Positions 52,909 through 61,263 of a stretch of DNA of 64,000 nt are shown here, piece by piece. The notes beneath the pieces are model-generated. The model was not told the origin of the DNA. It ran no database searches and was given only the letters and a program-made list of their open reading frames with translations. The stretch is from Streptomyces tardus (GTDB taxonomy: Bacteria; Actinomycetota; Actinomycetes; Streptomycetales; Streptomycetaceae), in assembly GCF_018101125.2 (NCBI RefSeq), contig NZ_JAELVF020000001.1, positions 2,418,487 through 2,482,486 on the forward strand, read 5' to 3'. The translations under genes were made by a program, and so were the position numbers. Position 1 is the stretch's first letter. Each line of letters opens with the position of its first letter.

Positions 52909-54126
52909 ATGCGCAGAACCCTCGTACCCACCGTCGCAGCAGCCGTGTTGGCGTCGGCGCTGGCCGTGTCCTGTGCGAGCCCCGGCGACAGCGCCGCGGC
53001 GGACTCCGAGGAGGTGAAGGTCGCGCTGGTCACCTCCACCAGCGGCCCGCTCGCCAGCTACGGCAAGCAGTACCTCCAGGGCTTCGAGGCCGGACTCGAC
53101 CACGCCACCGGCGGGACCGGCGAGGTCGACGGCCGGAGGATCACCGTGCTGAAGGACGACGACGGGGGCGATCCGGCCAAGGGCGTCAGTCTGGCGAAGA
53201 AGCGCATCGGCCAGGACGTGCGGATCATCGCCGGCTCGGTCGTCTCGGGTGTGGGCACGCAGATCGCGCCGGTCGCCGAGCAGAACAGGACGCTCTTCCT
53301 CTCCGGCCCCGCCGCGACCGACGAGCTGACCGGCGTCAACAAGTACACCTTCCGCAGCGGGCGGCAGACCCACCAGGACGTGGTGACGGCCAGGGCCATC
53401 CTGGACGCGGAAGCCGGCGGGAAGGGCGGCAAGGGCGGCACGACGAAGCAGAAGGTGGTCGTCCTTGCGCAGGACAACGCCTTCGGCCAGGCGAACGTCG
53501 CCGCCGTCCGGCAGCTCCTCGGCGCGGACGGCGGTGCGAGGGTCACCCCCGTGCTGGCCTCGCCGAGCGCCACCGACCTCACCCCGACCGCGTCCCGGGT
53601 GAAGTCCGCCAAGCCCGACATGGTCTTCGTCGCCTGGGCGGGCGACACCGCGCAGTCGATGTGGAACACCCTTGACCAGCAAGGGGTGTTGGACTCCTCG
53701 ACGGTCGTCACCGGGCTCGACATCAGGGCCAGCTATCCCGTCTTCGGCAAGGCCCGCGACAAGCTGACCCTGCTCGCCCACTACGTCCCCGGCGCGACCG
53801 CGAACGACGAGGCCGAGGCGATGCGCGCCTACTTCGAGAAGAAGAAGTGGCAGGAGGACCTGTTCTCGCCGGACGGGTTCAACGCGGCGCAGATGGTCGT
53901 GCAGGCGGTGCGCGAGAGCGGTGAGGACCTGGACACCGACGCGATGGTGGAGGCCCTGGAGGGCTTCCGCTTCGCCGGGGTCAAGGGAGAGAACACCGTG
54001 CGGTCGTCGGACCACGCGCTGCTCCAGCCCATGTTCCAGGCCGAGTTCGACGGCAGCGGCAAGCCGGCCGTCCTCACCGTTTTCGAGCCGAAGCGGGTCG
54101 CTCCGGCCGCCGGGAAGATCGGCTGA
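52909..54126 (+). CDS. ABC transporter substrate-binding lipoprotein (Liv/HAAT type)
   Basis: 405 residues. Lipoprotein signal ending LAVSCAS (Cys about 23). The mature protein is a LivJ-like periplasmic-binding fold: VKVALVTSTSGPLASYGKQYLQGFEAGLDHA, IAGSVVSGVGTQIAPVAEQNRTLFLSGPAATDEL, MVFVAWAGDTAQSMWNTLDQQG. A GGKGGKGG insertion (about 168-176) is odd but short. It binds the transported solute outside the cell. ATG with GAGGAG 8 nt upstream. First gene of a five-gene importer plus hydrolase operon. Confidence 0.9.
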   Translation: MRRTLVPTVAAAVLASALAVSCASPGDSAAADSEEVKVALVTSTSGPLASYGKQYLQGFEAGLDHATGGTGEVDGRRITVLKDDDGGDPAKGVSLAKKRIGQDVRIIAGSVVSGVGTQIAPVAEQNRTLFLSGPAATDELTGVNKYTFRSGRQTHQDVVTARAILDAEAGGKGGKGGTTKQKVVVLAQDNAFGQANVAAVRQLLGADGGARVTPVLASPSATDLTPTASRVKSAKPDMVFVAWAGDTAQSMWNTLDQQGVLDSSTVVTGLDIRASYPVFGKARDKLTLLAHYVPGATANDEAEAMRAYFEKKKWQEDLFSPDGFNAAQMVVQAVRESGEDLDTDAMVEALEGFRFAGVKGENTVRSSDHALLQPMFQAEFDGSGKPAVLTVFEPKRVAPAAGKIG

Positions 54127-54132
54127 GCGGCG

Positions 54133-54885
54133 ATGACGGACACCACGGCAGCCCCGCCGGTGCTCCGACTCGACCGGCTGAGCTGGTCGGTCGGCGCCGT
54201 GCACATCGTGCAGCAGATCGAACTCTCCCTGGGCGAGGGTGAGTTCCTGGCTCTCATCGGCCCGAACGGGGCGGGGAAGACCTCCCTGTTCAACCTCATC
54301 TCCGGTGTCACCCGCCCCACCGCCGGCCGGGTCGAGCTGGACGGCGCGGCGGTGCACACGCTGCCGCCGCACCGCCGCGCCCGCCGGGGCATCGGCCGCA
54401 CCTTCCAGTCCTCCTCGGTCTTCCCGACGATGACGGTCGCCGAGCACGTCGAACTCGCCGCGCGCGCCGCCGGGGTACGACGCGTCACCGCCGCCGACAC
54501 GGCGCGGGTGCTGGAACGCGTACGGCTGGGCCACCGCGCCGCCGACGAGGCGGCCGGCCTCTCGCACGGCGACAAGCGCAAGCTCGAACTCGCCATGCTC
54601 CTCGCCCCCACGGTGGCCGGCGACGGGCCGCGGCTGATGCTGCTGGACGAGCCGATGGCCGGGGTCGCCAGCGAGGAGACCGCCGAACTCACCGACGTCA
54701 TCAGGGCGTTGCACCGGGAGGAAGGCCGCACCGTGCTGATGGTCGAGCACCACATGGACATCGTTCTCGGCCTCGCGGACCGCGTCGCCGTCATGCACCA
54801 CGGCACGCTGCTCGCCGTCGGCACACCCGCCGCGGTGATGGCCGACCGCGCCGTGCAGGAGGCGTACGTGGGGGAGGAGCTGTGA
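54133..54885 (+). CDS. livG: Branched-chain-type ABC ATPase (LivG)
   Basis: 250 residues. Walker A IGPNGAGKTSLFNLISG, Liv-specific RRARRGIGRTFQSSSVFPTMTVAEHVELAAR, a signature LSHGDKRKLELAMLLAP (SHGD instead of SGGQ, common in LivG), and Walker B MLLDEPMAGVA with the switch His in MVEHHMDIVLGLAD. It drives import with the LivF partner. Begins 6 bp after the binding-protein stop; its TGA overlaps the next GTG. Confidence 0.93.
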   Translation: MTDTTAAPPVLRLDRLSWSVGAVHIVQQIELSLGEGEFLALIGPNGAGKTSLFNLISGVTRPTAGRVELDGAAVHTLPPHRRARRGIGRTFQSSSVFPTMTVAEHVELAARAAGVRRVTAADTARVLERVRLGHRAADEAAGLSHGDKRKLELAMLLAPTVAGDGPRLMLLDEPMAGVASEETAELTDVIRALHREEGRTVLMVEHHMDIVLGLADRVAVMHHGTLLAVGTPAAVMADRAVQEAYVGEEL

Positions 54886-55757
54886 GCCCCCGCGACCGTA
54901 CGGGCCCCCGCGACCGCACGGGCCCCCGCGACCGTACGGGCCCCCGCGACCGTACGGACTCCGGTGCGGGTATGGGCTCCGCGCCCGCCACGGTGCTCTC
55001 CGTCCGGGACCTGCACGTGGAGATCGGCGGCTCCCGCATCCTCCAGGGCGTCACCTTCGACACCGCCCCCGGCGGCGTCACCGCGCTGCTCGGCCGCAAC
55101 GGCGTCGGCAAGACGACGACCGTGCGCGCCGTACTCGGGCTGCTGCCCGACGGCGGCCGGATCACCGGCGGCGCCGTGACCCTCGACGGCGCCGACGTCA
55201 CCGCCGAGCCCACCCACCGCACCGTGCGGCGCGGTATCGGCTACGCGCCCGAGGACCGCGGAGTCTTCACCCGGCTCACCGTCGCCGAGAACCTCGCCCT
55301 GGCCGAACGCCCGGGCGGCGCCCACCACTACGACCTGGTACACGACCTCTTCCCCGAACTCCTCGCCCGCCGTGCACAGTTGGCGGGAACGCTGTCCGGC
55401 GGTCAGCAGCAGATGGTCGCCATCGCCCGAACACTGCTGAACGACAACCGGCTAGTGATCGCCGACGAGCCGACCAAGGGCCTCGCCCCGCGGGTCGTCA
55501 CGGAAGTCGCCGAGGTGCTGGAGCGTGCCGCCGCGCGCGTCCCGCTGCTGCTCGTCGAGCAGAACCTCGCCGTCGTACGCCGCCTGGCCACCCACGCAGC
55601 CGTGCTGGACGCGGGCCGGGTGGTCCACGGCGGCGACGCGGCCTCGCTGCTCGCCGACCGCGAGCTGACCACCGGGCTCCTCGGCGTCGGCAGCAGAGCA
55701 CCGAGCGGGCGCGCCTCCGCGCCGCGCGGGGACGACGTTCTGGGAGGGGCCCACTGA
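54882..55757 (+). CDS. livF: Branched-chain-type ABC ATPase (LivF) with repeated N-terminus
   Basis: 291 residues. The first 26 residues are four PRDRTG units encoded by an 18-bp tandem repeat (54885-54959). Then comes a normal LivF: Walker A LLGRNGVGKTTTVRAVLG, IGYAPEDRGVFTRLTVAENLALA, signature LSGGQQQMVAIARTL, Walker B LVIADEPTKGLAP, and VEQNLAVVRRLA. Conserved sequence begins after Met31 (54972), an alternative start. The GTGA overlap with livG supports the upstream start. A Gly/Arg tail extends the C-terminus. Confidence 0.9.
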   Translation: MSPRDRTGPRDRTGPRDRTGPRDRTDSGAGMGSAPATVLSVRDLHVEIGGSRILQGVTFDTAPGGVTALLGRNGVGKTTTVRAVLGLLPDGGRITGGAVTLDGADVTAEPTHRTVRRGIGYAPEDRGVFTRLTVAENLALAERPGGAHHYDLVHDLFPELLARRAQLAGTLSGGQQQMVAIARTLLNDNRLVIADEPTKGLAPRVVTEVAEVLERAAARVPLLLVEQNLAVVRRLATHAAVLDAGRVVHGGDAASLLADRELTTGLLGVGSRAPSGRASAPRGDDVLGGAH

Positions 55758-56701
55758 TGGACACGCTCGTACTCCTCACACTCACCGGTCTCGGACTCGG
55801 TGCGCTCTACTTCCTCATCGCCTCCGGACTCGCCCTGATCTTCGGGCTGATGGACGTGCTCAACTTCGCCCACGGCGCCTTCCTCACCGTCTCCGCCTAC
55901 GCCGCCTGGCAGGTGCTGGACTCCGTCGGCGGGATGCCGGGGCTGTTGCTCGCACTGCTCGTCGGCACCTCGACGGGCCTGCTGCTGGCGGTGGTTGTCG
56001 AGTTCGCGCTGATCCGCCGCCTGTACGGCCGGCCGCGCGACCAGATCCTCGTCACCGTCGGCCTCTCGTTGGCGATTCCCGCGCTGGTGCAGAGCGCCTG
56101 GAGCGCCGACGCCCGCAGTTTCCCGGTGCCGGACGCGCTCGACGGCACGGTCACGCTCGCGGGCGCCCAAGTCCCGGTCAACCGGCTGGTGTTGATCGCT
56201 GGCGCCGTCCTCGTGCTGGTCGGGGTGCAGCTCTTCCTCACCCGCACCCGGTACGGGCTGATCGTCCGGGCCGGGGTGGAGGACCGCGCCATGGTCACCG
56301 CGCTGGGTGTCGACGTGACCCGCGCCTTCACCCTGGTGTTCGCGCTCGGCGGGGCCCTGGCGGGGCTGGCGGGCGTACTGGGCGGGCTCTACTTCGGTTC
56401 CGTCTCGCCGCACCAGGGCACCTCGCTGCTGATCTTCGCCTTCGTCGTGGTCATCATCGGCGGACTGCACTCCATGCCCGGCGTCGCGCTCTCCGCGCTC
56501 ACGGTCGGGCTCACCCAGCAGTACGCCAACTACTACCTCGGCGGATACGGGGACCTCGCCGTCGTCGTGCTGCTGGCGCTGGTGGTGCTCGCACGTCCGA
56601 CCGGCAGCGGCACCAGCCCTGTCGACCGCATCCGCCGCCGGCTCGAATCTCCCCGTGCGGCACCTGTCGAATCCGTCCTGCCCACGGGAGGCACGCCGTG
56701 A
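55757..56701 (+). CDS. livH: Branched-chain-type ABC permease (LivH)
   Basis: 314 residues with about 8 hydrophobic segments. Diagnostic LivH sequence: GLGLGALYFLIASGLALIFGLMDVLNFAHGAFLTVSAYAAW, then MVTALGVDVTRAFTLVFALGGALAGLAGVLGG, the coupling loop with the ATPases. The ATG overlaps the livF stop by 1 bp (TGATG), and its own stop overlaps the livM GTG. Confidence 0.93.
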   Translation: MDTLVLLTLTGLGLGALYFLIASGLALIFGLMDVLNFAHGAFLTVSAYAAWQVLDSVGGMPGLLLALLVGTSTGLLLAVVVEFALIRRLYGRPRDQILVTVGLSLAIPALVQSAWSADARSFPVPDALDGTVTLAGAQVPVNRLVLIAGAVLVLVGVQLFLTRTRYGLIVRAGVEDRAMVTALGVDVTRAFTLVFALGGALAGLAGVLGGLYFGSVSPHQGTSLLIFAFVVVIIGGLHSMPGVALSALTVGLTQQYANYYLGGYGDLAVVVLLALVVLARPTGSGTSPVDRIRRRLESPRAAPVESVLPTGGTP

Positions 56702-57792
56702 CCGTCACCCACCTCCCCGCGCCGGACGACACCGCGGCACCCCCGCCGCCCGACTCCGGACGCTCCGGGCCGCGTTGGCGCCCGTACGCGGTACCCGTGC
56801 TGGTCCTGGTCGTGCTGGCGCTGCTGCCGTACTCGGCCCTGGAGATCCCGGTCCTCTTCGACGGCCGGCTCAACTCGCCCGGCTCGCTCCAACTCATCGC
56901 ACTCTGCCTGGTGTTCGCCGGTCTGGCACTCGGCTACGACCTGATGTTCGGCCGTACGGGGCTGCTTTCCTTCGGGCATTCCCTCTACATCGCCGGCGGC
57001 GCGTACGGCACCCAGCTCGCCATGACCGAACTCGGCCTCGGGCTGCTGCCCGCCGCTCTGCTCACCCTGGTGCTGGGCACCCTCGCCGCCGTGGTGCTCG
57101 GCGCGATCTCCCTCCGTACGCTGGCGCTCGGCGGTATCGGGTTCGCCATGGTCACCCTCGCGTTCGCGCAGGCGGGCGCCATCTGGATCGAGCGCAACCC
57201 CGGCGGTCTCACCGGTGGCGAAGAGGGCCTGCCGCTGCACACCGCCGGGGTGCCGGAGGCGTTCGTCGGTGTCGCCAACACCGTCAACGTCTACTGGTTG
57301 GCGCTGGCCTATCTCACCGCCGTCGCCGCCGTCGTGTGGAGCGCGACCGCGCGCCCGGTCGGCAAGGTCTGGCAGGCGCTGCGCGACAACGAGCAGCGCA
57401 TCGCCGTGCTGGGCCGCGACCCCTTCCGCCACAAGCTCGGCGCGTTCGTCCTCGCCTCCGCGCTCGCGCTGCTCGGCGGCATCGTGCACCTGCTGGTCAC
57501 CGCGGGCGCGACCCCGCACTCCAGCACGCCCGAGTTCACGCTGACGCTGCTGGTCATGGTGGTGCTCGGCGGAGCCGGCACCCGCTGGGGACCGGTCGTC
57601 GGCGGGGTGCTCTTCACCTACCTCGACCAGCGGTTGGCGAGCTGGGGCATCGGCAGCGAGCCCATGCTGATCCTGGGCACGCTCTTCGTCCTCGCGGTAT
57701 ACGTGGCACCCGGCGGACTCACCTCGATCCGCCTCCACCGCGCCCGACGGTCCGCCGCACGGGCCGACAGCCGGAAGCAGGAGCACCGATGA
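56698..57792 (+). CDS. livM: Branched-chain-type ABC permease (LivM)
   Basis: 364 residues with about 9-10 hydrophobic segments. LivM landmarks: LALGYDLMFGRTGLLSFGHSLYIAGGAYGTQLAM, WQALRDNEQRIAVLGRDPFRHKLGAFVLASALALLGGI, and VVLGGAGTRWGPVVGGVLFTYLDQRL. Pairs with LivH to form the channel. GTG start overlaps the livH stop; its stop overlaps the following hydrolase start (ATGA). Confidence 0.93.
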   Translation: MTVTHLPAPDDTAAPPPPDSGRSGPRWRPYAVPVLVLVVLALLPYSALEIPVLFDGRLNSPGSLQLIALCLVFAGLALGYDLMFGRTGLLSFGHSLYIAGGAYGTQLAMTELGLGLLPAALLTLVLGTLAAVVLGAISLRTLALGGIGFAMVTLAFAQAGAIWIERNPGGLTGGEEGLPLHTAGVPEAFVGVANTVNVYWLALAYLTAVAAVVWSATARPVGKVWQALRDNEQRIAVLGRDPFRHKLGAFVLASALALLGGIVHLLVTAGATPHSSTPEFTLTLLVMVVLGGAGTRWGPVVGGVLFTYLDQRLASWGIGSEPMLILGTLFVLAVYVAPGGLTSIRLHRARRSAARADSRKQEHR

Positions 57793-58733
57793 CGCAGACG
57801 CCCACGGAGATCCACGTCCCGGTCGCCGGCGGTGAACTCGCCTGTCATCGCTGGCAGTTGCCCGAAAGCGGCGAGGTTCCGGTCCTCGCCCTGCACGGCA
57901 TCACCGCCAACGGCCGCGCCTGGGACGCCTTCGCCCACGCGCTCGCGGGTGCCGGGTCGGCAGGCCCCGAGGCGGGCCTGCCGACCGCAGGCCCCGTCGG
58001 CGACCTCTTCGCGCCCGATCTGCGCGGACGCGCCGACAGCGCGCAGCTGCCGGGACCGTACGGGCTCTTCGCCCATGTGGACGACGTGTTGGCGCTGCTC
58101 GACCATCTCGACCGGCCGCAGGCCGTGCTCGTCGGCCACTCCATGGGCGCCTTCGTCGCCGCGCTCGCCGCCGCCCGCCACCCCGACCGCTTCCCCCGCG
58201 TCGTACTCGTGGACGGCGGTGTGGGCTTCCCGCCGCCGCCCGGCGCGGACATCGACGCCCAGCTCGACGCGGTGCTCGGCCCCGCGGTCCGCCGTCTCTC
58301 CATGACCTTCCCCGATCCCGGCAGCTACCGGGACTTCTTCCGCGCCCATCCCGCCCTCGCGGAGCACTGGAGCCCGGACATCGCCGCCTACGTCGACCAC
58401 GATCTGGTGGCCGACGACGGGGCCTTCCGCAGCAGCTGCGTCCCCGACGCGGTGCGCGCCGACGGAGCCGATGTCCTCTCCCACGACGAAACCCTCGCCG
58501 CCGCCCGCCAACCGCAGCTGAACGGCGTGCTGTTGTGGGCCGAACGCGGGCTGCTCGACGACGACCGGGCGCTCTACGACGCCGACCGCCTCGCCGGGGC
58601 CGGCCTCGACGGCGCCCGGCTGCCGCAGCGCCGCATCGACGACACCAACCACTACACGGTCCTCTTCGCCCCGCACGCCCTCGCCCACCTCGTCACCGCG
58701 ACCCACCACGCCCTGGCTCTCCTGCGGGCCTGA
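57789..58733 (+). CDS. Cytoplasmic alpha/beta hydrolase, last gene of the importer operon
   Basis: 314 residues. VLALHGITANGRAWDAFA (oxyanion), DLRGRADSAQLPGPYGLFAHVDDVLALLDHLD, nucleophile AVLVGHSMGAFVAALAA (Ser near 117), and a C-terminal DDTNHYTVLFAPHALAHLV His. No signal peptide. The ATG overlaps the livM stop, so it is translated with the transporter. That coupling indicates it acts on the imported solute, most simply by cleaving an ester or amide. The last 10 bp of the gene are the start of a 67-bp direct repeat found again at 59763. Confidence 0.88.
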   Translation: MTQTPTEIHVPVAGGELACHRWQLPESGEVPVLALHGITANGRAWDAFAHALAGAGSAGPEAGLPTAGPVGDLFAPDLRGRADSAQLPGPYGLFAHVDDVLALLDHLDRPQAVLVGHSMGAFVAALAAARHPDRFPRVVLVDGGVGFPPPPGADIDAQLDAVLGPAVRRLSMTFPDPGSYRDFFRAHPALAEHWSPDIAAYVDHDLVADDGAFRSSCVPDAVRADGADVLSHDETLAAARQPQLNGVLLWAERGLLDDDRALYDADRLAGAGLDGARLPQRRIDDTNHYTVLFAPHALAHLVTATHHALALLRA

Positions 58734-58790
58734 CCGGGAGGTGTTCCGGCGGGTCGGCCCCGGCGTGCGCCGAGAACCGGCCGCGTCCGC
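58724..58790 (+). repeat. 67-bp direct repeat, copy 1
   Basis: Identical over 67 bp to 59763-59829, 1039 bp away. This copy includes the last codons and TGA of the hydrolase gene and the following GC-rich bases, so it is likely the original. Confidence 0.9.
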
Positions 58791-58937
58791 GGGCCGCGGC
58801 CGGCAGACGTGATCCGCCGAGGTCCAACGTTTCTGCAGCGATGAGTTTTCCTCCCTTGGCAGGTCTGAAGCACCGGGACGTCACTTCCGGAGGGGGCCGC
58901 CGAGGCCGGGCTCCGCCAACAGCAGGGAGAGCAGCTC

Positions 58938-59483
58938 ATGGGCAGGATCGCGGTGCACGAGTTCGTCAGCCTCGACGGCAGCTACGAGGACCCGAGTTTC
59001 ACGGCGGCGTACGGGTTCACCGACGGCATGGCGCAGGCCCTCGGCGCGCTGACCGGCGGCAGTGACGCCATCCTGCTGGGCCGGCGCACGTACGAAATGT
59101 TCGCCCCTGCCTGGTCGACGCGCACCGAGGAGGACGACCCGGGGGCGCCGTTCTTCAACGACACCCCGAAGCACGTCGTCTCCTCCACGCGCACCGCCGC
59201 CGACGAGTGGCAGAACTCCTCGGTGCTCGGCCCCTACGACGCCGAGGCCGTCCGTGCGCTCAAGGCGCGGAGCGCGGGCGTCTACATCAGCGGCAGCGGC
59301 ACCCTGGTCCGCGCGCTGCTCGCCGACGGGCTCGTGGACGAGCTGCATCTGCTGGTCTACCCCGTCGTCCTCGGCACCGGCGCCAGGCTCTTCCCCGAGG
59401 GCGCGCCCCGCGTCCCGCTGACCCTCCTCGACCAGGAGCGGTTCGACAACGGCGTGCTCCACCTCACCTACGGCCAGGTCTGA
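58938..59483 (+). CDS. Dihydrofolate-reductase-fold protein (RibD C-terminal type)
   Basis: 181 residues. It starts MGRIAVHEFVSLDGSYEDPSF and has SDAILLGRRTYEMFAPAWSTR, FFNDTPKHVVSSTRT, GVYISGSGTLVRALLADGLVDELHLLVYPVVLGTGARLFPEG, the classic dihydrofolate-reductase/RibD C-terminal pattern for NADPH binding. True DHFR or RibG activity is not implied; these stand-alone members are uncharacterised. ATG with AGGGAGAG upstream. It is the only gene between the two copies of the 67-bp repeat. Confidence 0.88.
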   Translation: MGRIAVHEFVSLDGSYEDPSFTAAYGFTDGMAQALGALTGGSDAILLGRRTYEMFAPAWSTRTEEDDPGAPFFNDTPKHVVSSTRTAADEWQNSSVLGPYDAEAVRALKARSAGVYISGSGTLVRALLADGLVDELHLLVYPVVLGTGARLFPEGAPRVPLTLLDQERFDNGVLHLTYGQV

Positions 59484-60010
59484 CCACGCGGACCGACCGA
59501 ACCGGCGGGTGTGCGAGCCGAACCGGCGGGTCCGAGTACCCAACCGGCAGGCGGGAGTGCCCTGTTCGAGCCCGGTGGAAACCGAGGTGTCCGTGTTGCG
59601 GTGGCATATACGAAAGTTGACGGGTGGCGGAAACATTTTCGGCCATGCCGGTGAAAGTCACAGCTCAGACCTGCTGTGAGCGGCATAGACCAGCGGCGCC
59701 GTTTTAACGGTTCTTTACACGGCGTCGGGCGCATGGCTCACTTGTGGCGTGCTCATGGCGGGGCGGGCCTGACCGGGAGGTGTTCCGGCGGGTCGGCCCC
59801 GGCGTGCGCCGAGAACCGGCCGCGTCCGCCAACCCCTCGGGCGTGGCCACCGGACCATCCGGATCGCCCCTGCGCACGCTCGGTGTGCCGGGGCGGGAAC
59901 GCATCCGCGGTGATCCGTATCGACAGAGCCACCGCCGCCCGTCCGCATCCGTACCGCCCGCACGGCCGGGTCGGCGCGTCCACAGAACGCACCGTCGAAG
60001 GGACCTCTCC
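59484..60010. other. Gene-free region upstream of the M15 peptidase
   Basis: 527 bp. Contains three degenerate CCGAACCGGCGGGT-type units (59505-59560), an AT-richer promoter-like stretch (59600-59730) with the dyad CCGTT-TT-AACGG at 59699-59710, and copy 2 of the 67-bp repeat. I could not identify a riboswitch. Confidence 0.45.
59763..59829 (+). repeat. 67-bp direct repeat, copy 2
   Basis: Perfect copy of 58724-58790, carrying the TGA and tail of the hydrolase gene into an intergenic place where it has no coding role. Confidence 0.9.
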
Positions 60011-60757
60011 ATGCTTGCCGGAACCAGGAACCGCTGGGCCGTCAGATCGTTCATCATCCTTCTCGCGGCCATGCTGAGCTTCGGCGTGCCGCAGATCGTC
60101 GCCCCCTCCGAGGCGCAGGCGTACAGCTGGTCGCGCACGCTGAAGGAAGGGACGAGCGGTGCGGACGTCCGCGAACTCCAGATCCGGGTCGCCGGATGGG
60201 CCGCGGACAGCGCCTCGCGCACCCACGTCGCCGTCGACGGCCAGTTCGGGCCCGGCACCAAGGCCGCGGTGACCCGCTTCCAGCGCGCCTACGGCCTCTC
60301 CGCCGACGGCGTCGCCGGACCGAACACGCACAACGCTCTCAACGCCCTTGAGGCTTCCGACGGTTCGACCAAGAACTTCAACTTCTCGGAGTTCCACTCC
60401 AAGGACGGATCGCAGTTCAACGGAGGAAAGGTCGGAGCCTCCACGGTCAAGGAGAACGTCCGCCGGATGATGTACAAGCTGGAGGCCATCCGCAAGAAGG
60501 CTGGCGACCGCGCCATCACCGTCAACAGCGGATTCCGCAGCATCAATCACAACTCCAACGTGGGCGGCGCCTCCAACAGCCAGCACATGTACGGAATCGC
60601 GGCGGACATCGTCGTCAGCGGCCGTACGGTGAGCCAGACGATCTCCTACGCGCAGACCTCCGGATTCTCCGGAATCATTCGCTACAGCACCTTCACCCAC
60701 GTGGACAACCGCGCCGAGTACTCCTACGGTTCGAGCGGCTACTACTGGGCGATCTGA
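60011..60757 (+). CDS. Secreted M15-type peptidase with peptidoglycan-binding domain
   Basis: 248 residues. A signal peptide (about residues 1-37: RSFIILLAAMLSFGVPQIV, then SEAQA) is followed by a PG_binding_1 domain (LKEGTSGADVRELQIRVAGW, AVDGQFGPGTKAAVTRFQRAYGLSADGVAGPNTHNAL). The C-terminal half is a zinc D-Ala-D-Ala carboxypeptidase-like M15A domain: VNSGFRSINHNSNVGG, SQHMYGIAADIVV (metal H and D), and FTHVDNR (third His). It trims peptidoglycan cross-bridges outside the cell. ATG chosen at the signal peptide start; a GAAGGGA lies upstream. Confidence 0.9.
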   Translation: MLAGTRNRWAVRSFIILLAAMLSFGVPQIVAPSEAQAYSWSRTLKEGTSGADVRELQIRVAGWAADSASRTHVAVDGQFGPGTKAAVTRFQRAYGLSADGVAGPNTHNALNALEASDGSTKNFNFSEFHSKDGSQFNGGKVGASTVKENVRRMMYKLEAIRKKAGDRAITVNSGFRSINHNSNVGGASNSQHMYGIAADIVVSGRTVSQTISYAQTSGFSGIIRYSTFTHVDNRAEYSYGSSGYYWAI

Positions 60758-60802
60758 TTTCGCCGCGTTCTGATGTCGAACGCGCGCCGCAGTCGTTGAA
60801 CT

Positions 60803-60847
60803 CTCTGCCCGGGACGGCGAAGGAGAACCTCGCCGCCCCGGGCAGAG
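60803..60847. terminator. Terminator hairpin between convergent genes
   Basis: An 18-bp stem with one mismatch (60803-60820 and 60830-60847) and a 9-nt loop, between the M15 gene and the minus-strand small operon. Confidence 0.8.
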
Positions 60848-60873
60848 GTGCGTCCCGGGTGGAAACCGCGGGT

Positions 60874-61105
60874 TCAGGGCGGCCCGAGCGAGGCCAGGTG
60901 GGCCCGAATACGCGCGCACAACGTCCGCACCCGGACGTCGAGTTCGTCCTCCCCGTGCTCGGGCTCTCCGGTCTCGGCATCACTGGAGTCGGGCGCCGCG
61001 CACCCGGTGTCCGCCTCCGCCTCCGCCTCCGCCTGCGCGGCCCGGGACGGGTCGGAGGAAACTTCACCGCCGTGCGGTGCGGGGGGGTGGGTCCGGCGTG
61101 TTCAC
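60874..61105 (-). pseudogene. Small acidic protein gene interrupted by a +1 frameshift in a G7/C7 tract
   Basis: GTG at 61105 overlaps the previous stop (GTGA) and reads MNTPDPPP, then hits a stop 13 codons in. Removing one base from the C7 run (plus-strand G7, 61081-61087) opens a 76-residue frame with actinobacterial codon use: HGGEVSSDPSRAAQAEAEAEAD, then ELDVRVRTLCARIRAHLASLGPP. The second frame has no usable start of its own. This is either a sequencing error, a phase-variable tract, or a recent mutation. No family recognised. Confidence 0.6.
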
Positions 61106-61263
61106 GAGTCGACTTCTCCCAAGTGGACGCGGGCAGTGTGGCGCCCGAGCAGGACGTCGCAGTCCGTCTCCGGCGAACGGTCGCCGACTGCGCGGGCGCG
61201 ATGGGCCGCCAGTGCGCGCCGCCTGCATTCCCCGCAGTCGTCGACGGTCGGCGGATCGCTCAC
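61102..61263 (-). CDS. Small 53-aa Cys-containing protein
   Basis: Too short for a standard ORF cutoff. It begins with a GTG that overlaps the upstream stop (GTGA) and reads MSDPPTVDDCGECRRRALAA, then ends DCDVLLGRHTARVHLGEVDS. The CxxC and the pattern D-x-x-VL-x-GRH resemble small Streptomyces proteins found beside XRE/DUF397 loci. It is overlapped on both sides by neighbours. Confidence 0.7.
   Translation of the reverse strand: MSDPPTVDDCGECRRRALAAHRARAVGDRSPETDCDVLLGRHTARVHLGEVDS

Noticed and set aside
59484..60010. A c-di-AMP (ydaO) riboswitch before the M15 peptidase
   Set aside because: Such riboswitches often precede cell-wall hydrolases in Streptomyces, and a GCGGTGATCCG string is present, but the other conserved blocks are missing.
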